A stretch of 64,000 bases of DNA from CALJFL01 sp036961205 (GTDB lineage Bacteria; Pseudomonadota; Gammaproteobacteria; Pseudomonadales; Halieaceae), in NCBI GenBank assembly GCA_036961205.1, contig JBALVI010000001.1, positions 1,302,001 through 1,366,000 of the forward strand, read 5' to 3'. Of this stretch, positions 49,759 to 58,072 are shown piece by piece (position 1 is the stretch's first letter; each line of letters opens with the position of its first letter). The notes beneath the pieces are model-generated. The model did not search any database and had not been told where the DNA came from. It saw nothing but the letters and a program-made list of their open reading frames with translations. The position numbers and the translations under genes were made by a program.

Positions 49759-51849
49759 ATGAGTAATGACCCGGTCAGCTACGAACTTCTTGATAATATT
49801 GGCGTTATTCGTATAGACAATCCCCCCGTTAACGCACTTGGGCAAGCCGTTCGCTCGGGCATTAGTGATGCGCTGACAACCGCAGCGGGCGATTCCAGTG
49901 AGGCAGTGCTGCTGGTTTGCCAGGGTCGTACCTTTATCGCCGGCGCAGACATCACTGAGTTCGGCAAGCCTCATCAACCGCCGTCCTTGCCTGAGGTTAT
50001 CACCGCTCTGGAGAATCACCCACAGCCCGTGATTGCTGCGATACACGGTACCGCGTTGGGCGGTGGCCTGGAGGTTGCCATGGCCGCACATTACCGTTGC
50101 GCCGTGGCTAGCGCGAAGCTGGGCTTGCCGGAAGTGAAGTTGGGCTTATTGCCGGGTGCGGGTGGCACGCAGCGCTTGCCGCGACTGGTAGGTGTTAAAA
50201 AAGCACTGGACATGATGACCGGTGGAGCACCGATAGGAGCGGCTTCGGCACTGGAGGTAGGCCTCATAGACGAGCTGGTAGAGGGCAATCTGGAAGCTGC
50301 CGGGCTGGAGTATGCCAAGGGTTTGATCGCAGCGGGATCCGGGGTTCGCCCCACCGGCCAGCGTACGGTTGAAGATGCGCCACCGGCAGAGTTTTATGGC
50401 GAATACGCAGCCAGTATCGCCCGTAAAACCCGCGGCCTGATCTCTCCCGGATATATTATTGAGCTGGCTGAGTTGGCCTGTAACACTGACATTGAAGCCG
50501 GTCAGGCAGTAGAGCGCGAACGCTTTTTAGTGTGCCAAAAATCACCGCAATCAGCTGCGTTGCGCCATGTATTTTTTGCCGAGCGGGCCACGGGAAAATT
50601 GCCAGACATTCCTAAGGACACCGCCGTTCGCGAGGTCAATTCGGTGGCAGTTATTGGCGCTGGCACCATGGGCGGCGGTATCGCCATGTGCTTTGCCAAT
50701 GCGGGCATCCCGGTGACTATTGTCGAAATGGTGCAGGAAAACCTCGATCGAGGTCTGGGCGTGTTGCGCAAAAATTATGAGACCTCACTCAAACGTGGCC
50801 GCTTTACCCAAGCCCAGGTGGATGGCTTTTTGGCCAATATATCCGGCACCGTCGATTACAGCGATATCTCCAACGCGGATGTGGTCATTGAGGCCGTATT
50901 CGAGAGTATGGAAGTCAAGAAGTCGGTGTTCACCCAGCTTGATGCTGTGTGTAAGCCTGGCGCCATTCTGGCCACCAACACCTCTTACCTGGACGTTAAT
51001 GAAATAGCCGAGGTGACCGGGCGACCTGCAGATGTAATAGGTGCACACTTCTTCAGCCCGGCTAACGTGATGAAATTGCTGGAAGTGGTGCGCGCCGCGA
51101 AAACCGCGCCTGATGTTGTCCAGACTTTTATGAAACTGGCCCGCAAGATAGGCAAGATTCCAGTCGCCGTAGGCGTTTGTCACGGCTTTGTGGGCAACCG
51201 CATGCTCCGTGGCTACGGCCGCCAGGCACAGCAGGTGCTGTTGGAGGGCGCTACTCCTGAGCAGGTTGATTCGGCGATGGAAGGCTGGGGCATGGCCATG
51301 GGTCCGGTTGCAGTTGGCGACCTCGCTGGCTTGGATATTGGCTATCGATCACGTCGGGACCAGGGCATTGAGCCCGGGTCGGTAATGGAAGCGGCTGTGG
51401 CGGATGCGCTGGTAGAGATGGAACGTCTTGGGCAGAAGTCCGGTGCTGGCTACTACCAGTACGATCCCAACACTCGCAAGCGCGTGAATGACGAAGAAGT
51501 TCATGCATTGATTGAGCGTGTTGCCGGCGAGTTTAATGTTCCTCGCCGAGAAATCGCTGAGGACGAGATTCTCGACCGGTTGTTGCTCGCTCTGGTCAAT
51601 GAGGGAGCAAAAATCCTGGAGGAGGGCATTGCTGCCCGCCCCAGCGATATTGATATCGTCTACCTCAATGGCTACGGCTTTCCCGCCTGGCGTGGTGGCC
51701 CCATGTTCTACGCAGATACCTTGGGGCTTGCAGAGGTTGTGTCACGCATGGAAGCGTTACAGGCCGCAACTGGTGACGAGGATTGGGCACCGGCGCCACT
51801 GCTGCGCAAATTGCTGGACGAGGGTGCTTCTCTGGGATCTCTCAACTAG
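49759..51849 (+). CDS. 3-hydroxyacyl-CoA dehydrogenase/enoyl-CoA hydratase (FadB/FadJ-like, PaaF/PaaH role)
   Basis: A 696-residue bifunctional enzyme; start ATG 49759 with AAGGA upstream, the longer open frame being upstream noncoding DNA. The N-terminal crotonase domain (~1-190) has CQGRTFIAGADITEFG, IHGTALGGGLEVAMAAHY, and LPEVKLGLLPGAGGTQRLPR with both catalytic Glu. The NAD-binding domain begins AVIGAGTMGGGIAMCFANAG (~296-315), and its catalytic His is in VIGAHFFSPANVMKLLEVV. It is transcribed divergently from paaZ and can supply the hydration and dehydrogenation steps that paaF and paaH encode elsewhere, since no separate paaF or paaH is present. Confidence 0.9.
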   Translation: MSNDPVSYELLDNIGVIRIDNPPVNALGQAVRSGISDALTTAAGDSSEAVLLVCQGRTFIAGADITEFGKPHQPPSLPEVITALENHPQPVIAAIHGTALGGGLEVAMAAHYRCAVASAKLGLPEVKLGLLPGAGGTQRLPRLVGVKKALDMMTGGAPIGAASALEVGLIDELVEGNLEAAGLEYAKGLIAAGSGVRPTGQRTVEDAPPAEFYGEYAASIARKTRGLISPGYIIELAELACNTDIEAGQAVERERFLVCQKSPQSAALRHVFFAERATGKLPDIPKDTAVREVNSVAVIGAGTMGGGIAMCFANAGIPVTIVEMVQENLDRGLGVLRKNYETSLKRGRFTQAQVDGFLANISGTVDYSDISNADVVIEAVFESMEVKKSVFTQLDAVCKPGAILATNTSYLDVNEIAEVTGRPADVIGAHFFSPANVMKLLEVVRAAKTAPDVVQTFMKLARKIGKIPVAVGVCHGFVGNRMLRGYGRQAQQVLLEGATPEQVDSAMEGWGMAMGPVAVGDLAGLDIGYRSRRDQGIEPGSVMEAAVADALVEMERLGQKSGAGYYQYDPNTRKRVNDEEVHALIERVAGEFNVPRREIAEDEILDRLLLALVNEGAKILEEGIAARPSDIDIVYLNGYGFPAWRGGPMFYADTLGLAEVVSRMEALQAATGDEDWAPAPLLRKLLDEGASLGSLN

Positions 51850-51868
51850 AGTGAAGGGGTCAAGTGAC

Positions 51869-51981
51869 GGGGTCAGGTCTAGCCTTTAGAGTGCAGGGGC
51901 CCCTGCACTCTAAAGGCTAGACCTGACCCCACGATGGCTGGGGCCCCTGCACTCTAAAGGCTAGACCTGACCCCACGATGG
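51869..51981. repeat. 62-base perfect palindrome plus a direct repeat of its right half (REP/MITE-like)
   Basis: Bases 51869-51899 (starting GGGGTCAGGTCTAGCC) and 51900-51930 are exact reverse complements with no loop. A 41-base unit (51897-51937, ending ACCTGACCCCACGATGG) is repeated exactly at 51941-51981, a 44-base period. A further GGGGTCA is present at 51856-51862. Motifs of the GGGGTCAGGTCT type are often linked to REP-associated tyrosine transposases in Gammaproteobacteria (recollection), but no transposase gene is in the window. Confidence 0.75.
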
Positions 51982-52057
51982 GAATCTGCAGATACTGGCG
52001 GGATACCACTTGCTGGACTAAGATTCTTCAACTGACCACACGTGGGAGATCCAGCTA

Positions 52058-52699
52058 ATGACACCCTGGGAATTTGAAGCCGATGAACTGGTAGTTTGCA
52101 ATTGCGCTTATGGTTGCCCCTGTCAATTTAATGCACTGCCAACCCATGGCAGCTGCGAGGCAGTATCAAGCTTTGAGATAAAGCGTGGCTATTTCGGCGA
52201 GACCCGTCTGGATGGATTGCGCACTCTGGCTATTATGGCTTGGCCTGCCGCTATTCACGAGGGTAGCGGCAAGGCTTTTATGGTTATCGACGAGAGAGCC
52301 GATGAGGCCCAGCGTACTGCCTTGCTTACCATTCTCAGTGGCGGTGAAACTGAGCCCGGAGCCACCATCTGGAATGTTTTCTCCGCGACCTTCGAAGAAG
52401 TCTTTGATCCCGTATTCAAACCTATTGATATGGTAGTTGATGTGGAGGCGCGCACCGGCCATGTGAAGGTGGAGGGTATAGCCGAAACGAGAGGTACGCC
52501 GATTCTCAATCCGGTTTCCGGCGAGCCGCAGCGCTCACGCATCAGCTTACCCAACGGCTTCGAGTACACGCTGGCGGAAATGGGTGCCTCAAGCTTTACT
52601 ACCTCGGGTCCCATCGCGCTTTCCTACGAAGACCGTTACGCACAGTTCGCCCATCTTCATATCAATAACAATGGTCCAATGTCAGTCCAAGCTGCCTGA
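52058..52699 (+). CDS. DUF1326 family protein
   Basis: A 213-residue soluble protein of the DUF1326 family. The N-terminus has a notable cysteine cluster, VCNCAYGCPCQFNALPTHG, with a further Cys in SCEAVSSF, that could bind a metal or redox cofactor. The rest is predicted beta-rich, with YFGETRLDGLRTLAIMAWPA and a region ending SPLTNGFEYTLAEMG-like LPNGFEYTLAEMG. Function is unknown; the family commonly sits beside DUF2182 membrane proteins, as it does here. Confidence 0.75.
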   Translation: MTPWEFEADELVVCNCAYGCPCQFNALPTHGSCEAVSSFEIKRGYFGETRLDGLRTLAIMAWPAAIHEGSGKAFMVIDERADEAQRTALLTILSGGETEPGATIWNVFSATFEEVFDPVFKPIDMVVDVEARTGHVKVEGIAETRGTPILNPVSGEPQRSRISLPNGFEYTLAEMGASSFTTSGPIALSYEDRYAQFAHLHINNNGPMSVQAA

Positions 52700-52706
52700 A
52701 CCGCAG

Positions 52707-53519
52707 ATGACGACAGTGCAGACCGCGGCAGAACACCTGCTGCGCCAGGAGCGGTTGATCGTCATTGCCGGCCTGGTGCTTATCTGCCTGTTGAGCTGGT
52801 GCTTTCTCATTGCCGGTGCCGGTACTGGCATGAGCACTTTGGCGATGACTACCTGGGAGCTTCCACCGCCTGCGCTAGACACTGTCGGCACCCCCTGGCC
52901 TGCTTCATGGTGGCTGATTATGATCCTCATGTGGTGGGTGATGATGATTGCCATGATGGTGCCCAGTGCCACTCCCATGATTCTGCTCTACGCCCGTGTT
53001 TACCGACACTCACAAAAAAATGGGCAGTTGGCGCAGGGGGTGGTGCCCACAGCGACATTTCTCAGTGGTTATCTGGTCTCCTGGCTACTATTTAGCCTCG
53101 CCGCCACTGGCTTGCACTGGGGCCTGGAACAGCTGGGGCTGGTGCACGGCATGATGATGTGGAGTACCAGCCCGATTCTTTCCGGTGTGTTTCTGCTGGC
53201 GGCAGGCGTGTATCAAACATCGCCTCTGAAGCGGGTTTGTCTGTCCCATTGCCGTTCACCAGCCAGCTACCTTAGCGCCCACTGGCGCACCGGTGCATGG
53301 GGAACGTTTCGTTTTGGCTTCGATCACGGTTTGTACTGTGTAGGTTGTTGCTGGTTTTTAATGTTGCTGCTGTTTGTCGGTGGTGTGATGAATCTGGTGT
53401 GGATTGTGGGGCTGGCCATCTTCGTGTTGGTGGAGAAGGTTGCGCCACGAGGAGACTGGGTGGCGAAAGTCTCGGGCGTGGCAATGATGGGGGCGGGCGC
53501 CTGGCTATTACTTGGCTGA
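52707..53519 (+). CDS. DUF2182 integral membrane protein
   Basis: A 270-residue membrane protein (start ATG 52707, seven bases after the DUF1326 stop; ATG 52671 is an alternative) with about seven helices. The first loop has a Met/Trp-rich segment WWLIMILMWWVMMIAMMVPS (~70-89), a hallmark of DUF2182, with SATPMILLYARVYRHS after it; near the C-terminus are FRFGFDHGLYCVGCCWFLML and KVAPRGDWVAK. Such proteins are described as predicted metal-binding membrane proteins. The pairing with DUF1326 suggests a joint role; none is established. Confidence 0.8.
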   Translation: MTTVQTAAEHLLRQERLIVIAGLVLICLLSWCFLIAGAGTGMSTLAMTTWELPPPALDTVGTPWPASWWLIMILMWWVMMIAMMVPSATPMILLYARVYRHSQKNGQLAQGVVPTATFLSGYLVSWLLFSLAATGLHWGLEQLGLVHGMMMWSTSPILSGVFLLAAGVYQTSPLKRVCLSHCRSPASYLSAHWRTGAWGTFRFGFDHGLYCVGCCWFLMLLLFVGGVMNLVWIVGLAIFVLVEKVAPRGDWVAKVSGVAMMGAGAWLLLG

Positions 53520-53560
53520 GCCCCATGCCGCGGCTTATGAACCCGCTTTGATCGATGAGA

Positions 53561-55312
53561 TTAGTCGCCCAGCACAACGTGCCCTTCGAACAATACCTGT
53601 TCAACCAGAGTGTCACTCACAGCCTTGATGGGAACTTCGAACAGGTTCTGATTCAGCACAATCAGGTCCGCAGATTTACCAAGTTCAATTGATCCCGAGC
53701 GTTCGCCAAGGCGTAATGCACGCGCACTTTGCAAAGTGAAAATCTCCAATGCCTGCGCCAGAGTGATAGCTTCTTCAGGCCATAATTGTCCTGGATAGTC
53801 GCCTATCGGATCTGCACGGGTAACCAGTGCTTCAATCGCGGCCCAGGGGCTCATGTTGACTGCGGCAGCTGGCCAGTCAGATCCCGCCAATACGGGGGCG
53901 CCCGATTCGAGCAGGGATTTTACCGGCCAGTACTGCTCGGCGCGTGGTCCCACGGCGTTAATCACCGACTGAATTATGGGCGAGGGGCTCCAGATGTAAG
54001 GGTTTAGTCCTGCCACAGCATTGAGTTCAGCGAAGCGTTGAACGTCGCTGGGTCCTATGTAGCCCGCATGCGATAGTTCGTGCCGCAGACCACTGTCGCC
54101 ATTGGCGTCTCTGGCTGCCTCAATCGCGTTCAATGCCACCTGCACTGAACGGTCTCCGGCAGTATGAATTTTCACCGTAAAGCCGGCCTTATCCATGGCG
54201 ATCAGATCAGTGGTCAACACGTCTTCATTGATGTGTAGCATGCCGGAAGTGACAGGCGTATCTGGAGTTTCAGGTAGATAAGGCGCCAGCATAGCGGCAG
54301 TTCTGGAAGCGGTGGGTACACCGTCCATAAACAGCTTTACGTAGCGGGTATCGACGTGAGGTGAGCCCTGTGCATCGCGGCGAGCTTCCAGTTCAGATAC
54401 GTCCAGTGGTTCTTCCCGATGGCCGTAGGGAGTCTGTAGTGAGGCGGCATAGTAAGCCGTCATGCCGCCGGCATTATCCAGTGCGATGAACCCGCCAATC
54501 TGCTGGTCGGTGGCGCTGGCGCCTTTCATGCCGGTAATACCGAAACGATTGGCGATCCCGACCACGTAAGTTGCAGCTGCCAGGTATTCCTCTGAAGAGC
54601 GCTCTGGCAGGGCATCACCCATAAAGCCAAACACCTCCAGCAGTACACCGGTGGGTTCGCCGGTATCAGGGTCTTTCAAAATCTCTACGCCTGGAGGATT
54701 AGACGAATCGCGGTCTATGCCCAATAACTCCAATGCTTTTGAATTAAACCAGCCATTGTGGAGGGCGTCGTCAGCCAGATACACCGCTTTGTCACCGCTG
54801 ATTTGGTCCAGCCATTCCCGTGGACTCTCCATAGGATAGTCTACAAAAAAGTCGCTGCCCCATTGGCCGCCACGAATCCAGATTGCTTCGGGCTGCTCGG
54901 CCACACATTTGCTGATTGTGGCTGCGATGTCATCGGGAGTTGCGGTAAAGGGGAAGTTGCAGTCGTACAAATCCTTCATCGCACCTTCCATGGGATGAAC
55001 ATGCGCATCATTAATGCCAGGCATGGCCATCTTTCCGGCAAGGTCGATCACTTTGGTATTCGGACCTATGTAGCTGTCGATACTTTGTGCATTGCCTATG
55101 TAGCTGTACTTGCCATCGTTAATCGCGACGGCTTCCGCCCAGGGTTGGCTCGCGTTAACGGTGTAAATGTTGCCGTTAGTCAAAACGATGTCTGCTGCAG
55201 GGGTTGCCTTGGATTCTGCTGTCGACGGCGGGTTTGACGATGAATCGCACGCTGTGATGGCTGCACTCAATGCAACTAATCCCAGTACTTTGCGTATCTC
55301 AGATTTAATCAT
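53561..55312 (-). CDS. Amidohydrolase family lipoprotein (YtcJ-like)
   Basis: A 583-residue exported metal-dependent hydrolase. The start is ATG 55312, with GGAG eight bases upstream; a 76-codon open extension runs into the TonB receptor gene and is rejected. The N-terminus is a lipoprotein signal (MIKSEIRKVLGLVALSAAIT then AC, lipid on Cys ~22). The amidohydrolase-3 pattern follows: IVLTNGNIYTVNASQPWAEA, then MPGINDAHVHPMEGAM (HxH metal site), VKIHTAGDRSVQVAL, and LAGSDWPAAAVNMSPW with the metal Asp. It follows TonB receptor 2 on the same strand, separated by a strong terminator. Substrate unknown; an amide or cyclic amide is likely from the family. Confidence 0.88.
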   Translation of the reverse strand: MIKSEIRKVLGLVALSAAITACDSSSNPPSTAESKATPAADIVLTNGNIYTVNASQPWAEAVAINDGKYSYIGNAQSIDSYIGPNTKVIDLAGKMAMPGINDAHVHPMEGAMKDLYDCNFPFTATPDDIAATISKCVAEQPEAIWIRGGQWGSDFFVDYPMESPREWLDQISGDKAVYLADDALHNGWFNSKALELLGIDRDSSNPPGVEILKDPDTGEPTGVLLEVFGFMGDALPERSSEEYLAAATYVVGIANRFGITGMKGASATDQQIGGFIALDNAGGMTAYYAASLQTPYGHREEPLDVSELEARRDAQGSPHVDTRYVKLFMDGVPTASRTAAMLAPYLPETPDTPVTSGMLHINEDVLTTDLIAMDKAGFTVKIHTAGDRSVQVALNAIEAARDANGDSGLRHELSHAGYIGPSDVQRFAELNAVAGLNPYIWSPSPIIQSVINAVGPRAEQYWPVKSLLESGAPVLAGSDWPAAAVNMSPWAAIEALVTRADPIGDYPGQLWPEEAITLAQALEIFTLQSARALRLGERSGSIELGKSADLIVLNQNLFEVPIKAVSDTLVEQVLFEGHVVLGD

Positions 55313-55330
55313 ATTATTTCTCCGCATAAA

Positions 55331-55354
55331 AAAGAGCCCGGTAAAAACCGGGCT
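55331..55354 (-). terminator. Rho-independent terminator of TonB receptor 2
   Basis: On the minus strand AGCCCGGT-TTTT-ACCGGGCT forms a perfect eight-base stem followed by C and six T (55328-55333). It lies between the TonB receptor stop (55377) and the amidohydrolase start (55312), so amidohydrolase expression depends on read-through or its own promoter. Confidence 0.85.
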
Positions 55355-55376
55355 AAAATCGCACCCAAATTTAAAA

Positions 55377-57833
55377 TTAGCCACCCGCGCCGAAGAAGTA
55401 GGAAAGGGTGACGCCGTAGGTTCTAGGCATACCGTAGGAACGGACATAGGGACCATTACCACCGGTATAGGCCGAGGGGTAATAGTCTTCGTCGGTGAGG
55501 TTTCTGACCCAGCCCAGTGCACGCCAGGTGCCGTCAGCACTGCCTAGGCCAAGGCGAGCATTCCAGAGTGTATAGTCTTCAGTGGCGCCCTCTGGAGCGA
55601 TGCCGCCAGTGGTATCGTCGGTAAAAGAGAAGTCCGCTGCTACTTCCATCACCATTTGATCACCTACGGCCCATTCGTACTTGGCGAGGCCGGTAACAGA
55701 TAACTCAGGTGATTGGGCAAGTTCGCTCCCTGATACGTCTCTTGTGACTGTAGTGGGCCATGCACTTGCGGCCCCATCGACTGCGTCCCATTTTTTGACT
55801 TCGGTATCCAGCCAGGCGACTCCGAGGTTAACTTGCAGGTTGTCGGTTACCAGCCAGTTCAGATCCATCTCGGCACCATAAATTTCCGATTCCGGAACAT
55901 TAGTCAGCCCTGAGATATTGCCCACGAAAGTAACCGAGAGATCCTGTTCCTGTTTGTCTTTGTAATCATAATAAAAGGCGGCGGCATTCAGCTGCATGGA
56001 GCCGTCCAGCAGTGTTGATTTGATGCCGATTTCATAGGAAGTCAGTTCTTCCTCGCTGTAGGGTTTAAGCTGCTGGGTTGTGTTGGAGTTCGCACCATTA
56101 AAACCACCTGATTTAAATCCTCTAGAGATGGTGCCGTAGGTGAGTACATCGTCGTTGATTGCGTAGTCCATGCCAATCTTGCCCATCCATTTGTCTGTTT
56201 CCAGGGTTTCCTCGAACACTTGAAAGGCATCATTGACATTCGGGCCGCCGAGAAGACCAAAAATATAATTTGGCGACTCGGGGTCATCGTCGATTGTGCC
56301 GCAATCGCCAGGCCCAAGTGAGGCACCGAATTGCGCGTTGAGGAAGCCCGCGAGGCTGCCGTCATCCGCGACAAAGGTACAGCCGGACCAATCGCGATCT
56401 TCTTCCGTGTAGCGAGCGCCCAGAGTGAGGCGCCACTCCTCGGAAAACTGCCATTCGATGTGTGCGAAAATTGCTGCTGACTCGGTCTCCTGCTCGTACT
56501 TGGTGTCGAGCTCCAGTATAGGTGTGGCCGCGAAGAGGTCGACTCCCCAGGGGATTGAGCCCAGGCCGAAAACTGAGTCTGACATAAAGTAGTGGTAGTA
56601 CTCTTCCATTTCGTCTTTGGAATAATAAAGGCCCCCTACCCAGGTTACATCGCCACTGATTCCCGAGAGTCTTATCTCCTGAGAGAAAACATCGAGGTCT
56701 GTAGTATTGATATTGCTTGAGTCGTTGAAAAAGCCGCCGTCCCAATCGTTCGCCTCTTCACGCTCGAACTCGTTGTAGCCGGTAACTGAGGTCAGCGTCA
56801 TCTCGCCTATATCCCAGTCGAATCTAGCCGAAAATCCCTGTAACTCAGTGTCTCGCTTTGGCCTCAGATCGAAGGTACGGCCGGTGATCGAGCTGGTATA
56901 GCTGTTCGTCCAGTCAGCATCCTCAGCGTTGTCGGTGGAGTACCAGGGAGGTGTTTGGCCAAAATTATTGCCCGAGGGCAGGAAATACTCCTCCAGTGGA
57001 GTATAGGGATTGCTAAACGGGGCCAGCCCGTTGTCGGTGCCGTCATAGGGGGTGTTTGCCCTATTGTCCGACTCGTCCTTAATATAGTGGCCGATGAGTA
57101 ACAGGCTGAGGTCGTCATTAAAGTCGATGCTCAACATGCCGCGCAAAGCGGTGGCGTCTTTCTCACCCAGTTCGTCATTGCGGGTGGTACTTTTTTGCCA
57201 GCCTTCACCTGATTGGTTGGTTTTGAAGGCGAGTCGACCTTTCACCGAATCAGATATTGGGCCGGTCACGAAGCCCTCTATGGTATAGGCTTCGTAGTTG
57301 CCGTAGCTGCCAATGATGCCGCCCCCGAATTCGTCGGAAGGTTTGGCAGATACAAAATTAATTTGGCCAGCGGTGGTGTTACGGCCGTAGAGGTCTCCCT
57401 GTGGGCCTTTCAAAACTTCGACTCGTTCTGTATCAAATACCAGCCCACGCGTCATTACTGTGTATGGCATGGCGACTTCATCGAAGTACAGGCCAACTGT
57501 GGAAGACGCGGCAGTGGAGTAGTCCTGGAAGCCGACACCGCGAATGGTGTAAAGGGGAACGCCGGTTGCAGCTGTCTCGTTGATGGTGAGTCCTGGTGTC
57601 AGGGTCGCCAGGTCTTCAGCCGTTGCTACGCCAAAGTCACGGATTTGATCGCCGGTAAATGCATTGATCGTAATACCCACATCGTTGGCGCTCTGGCTGC
57701 GCTTTTGTGCGGTAACAATCACCTCTTCCAGGGTGGCGCTGAATGCAGTTTGACTGATGCCGCTGCCTATCACAGCAAGGGCGGTGGCGAGTACGGATTT
57801 ACGGAACGTGCTTATAGTAGATTTATTGGTCAC
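55377..57833 (-). CDS. TonB-dependent outer-membrane receptor 2
   Basis: An 818-residue receptor. It has a signal peptide (MTNKSTISTFRKSVLATALA then VIGSGISQTAFSA), a TonB box LEEVIVTAQKRSQ (~35-47), plug motifs YTIRGVGFQDY and VEVLKGPQGDLYGRNTTAGQ, and a barrel ending YGVTLSYFF followed by the extra residues GAGG. It has the same general type as receptor 1 (35839) but only moderate similarity. The amidohydrolase lipoprotein, amidase and AtoE-type transporter nearby suggest uptake of an amide- or peptide-like compound. It is divergent from the amidase with 239 bases between. Confidence 0.92.
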   Translation of the reverse strand: MTNKSTISTFRKSVLATALAVIGSGISQTAFSATLEEVIVTAQKRSQSANDVGITINAFTGDQIRDFGVATAEDLATLTPGLTINETAATGVPLYTIRGVGFQDYSTAASSTVGLYFDEVAMPYTVMTRGLVFDTERVEVLKGPQGDLYGRNTTAGQINFVSAKPSDEFGGGIIGSYGNYEAYTIEGFVTGPISDSVKGRLAFKTNQSGEGWQKSTTRNDELGEKDATALRGMLSIDFNDDLSLLLIGHYIKDESDNRANTPYDGTDNGLAPFSNPYTPLEEYFLPSGNNFGQTPPWYSTDNAEDADWTNSYTSSITGRTFDLRPKRDTELQGFSARFDWDIGEMTLTSVTGYNEFEREEANDWDGGFFNDSSNINTTDLDVFSQEIRLSGISGDVTWVGGLYYSKDEMEEYYHYFMSDSVFGLGSIPWGVDLFAATPILELDTKYEQETESAAIFAHIEWQFSEEWRLTLGARYTEEDRDWSGCTFVADDGSLAGFLNAQFGASLGPGDCGTIDDDPESPNYIFGLLGGPNVNDAFQVFEETLETDKWMGKIGMDYAINDDVLTYGTISRGFKSGGFNGANSNTTQQLKPYSEEELTSYEIGIKSTLLDGSMQLNAAAFYYDYKDKQEQDLSVTFVGNISGLTNVPESEIYGAEMDLNWLVTDNLQVNLGVAWLDTEVKKWDAVDGAASAWPTTVTRDVSGSELAQSPELSVTGLAKYEWAVGDQMVMEVAADFSFTDDTTGGIAPEGATEDYTLWNARLGLGSADGTWRALGWVRNLTDEDYYPSAYTGGNGPYVRSYGMPRTYGVTLSYFFGAGG

Positions 57834-57920
57834 GATTAAAGCTCCCGACAGTTAGTTATGATTATTAGTAGCTGATGCTTTTAATACCCACTGATATTAC
57901 CTTGGGTGGTTTTAGTATCG

Positions 57921-58004
57921 ATTGACATAACCGGCCAATCAATTGACGGTTGAGTCGCAGGTCCTTTAAATTAATAGGTCAATACTATGTCCGGTTTTGT
58001 CAAT
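57921..58004. promoter_or_regulatory. 14-base inverted repeat between TonB receptor 2 and amidase
   Basis: ATTGACATAACCGG (57921-57934) and CCGGTTTTGTCAAT (57991-58004) pair at 13 of 14 positions with 56 bases between. The span also holds a possible promoter for the amidase (TTGACG at 57943, 17 bases, TTAAAT at 57966). Candidate regulator binding sites for the divergent pair. Confidence 0.4.
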
Positions 58005-58072
58005 TACAGCGGCGCAAAGCTGGTTATGATGTTTAGCTGCGATTTTCCGCTATCCATAACAACATAAAGGGT

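Noticed and set aside
51897..51981. Repeats at the end of the FadB/FadJ-like gene as a CRISPR array
   Set aside because: Only two direct copies with a spacing of three bases, embedded in a palindrome, and no cas genes; a REP/MITE-like origin fits better.
55313..55540. Extended N-terminus of the amidohydrolase reaching into the TonB receptor gene
   Set aside because: It crosses the strong terminator and places the lipoprotein signal in the middle of the protein; ATG 55312 has a good ribosome binding site.
57213..57839. A 208-residue plus-strand open frame antisense to TonB receptor 2
   Set aside because: It is a shadow of the receptor's codon structure, lacks a recognisable motif and has no ribosome binding site.
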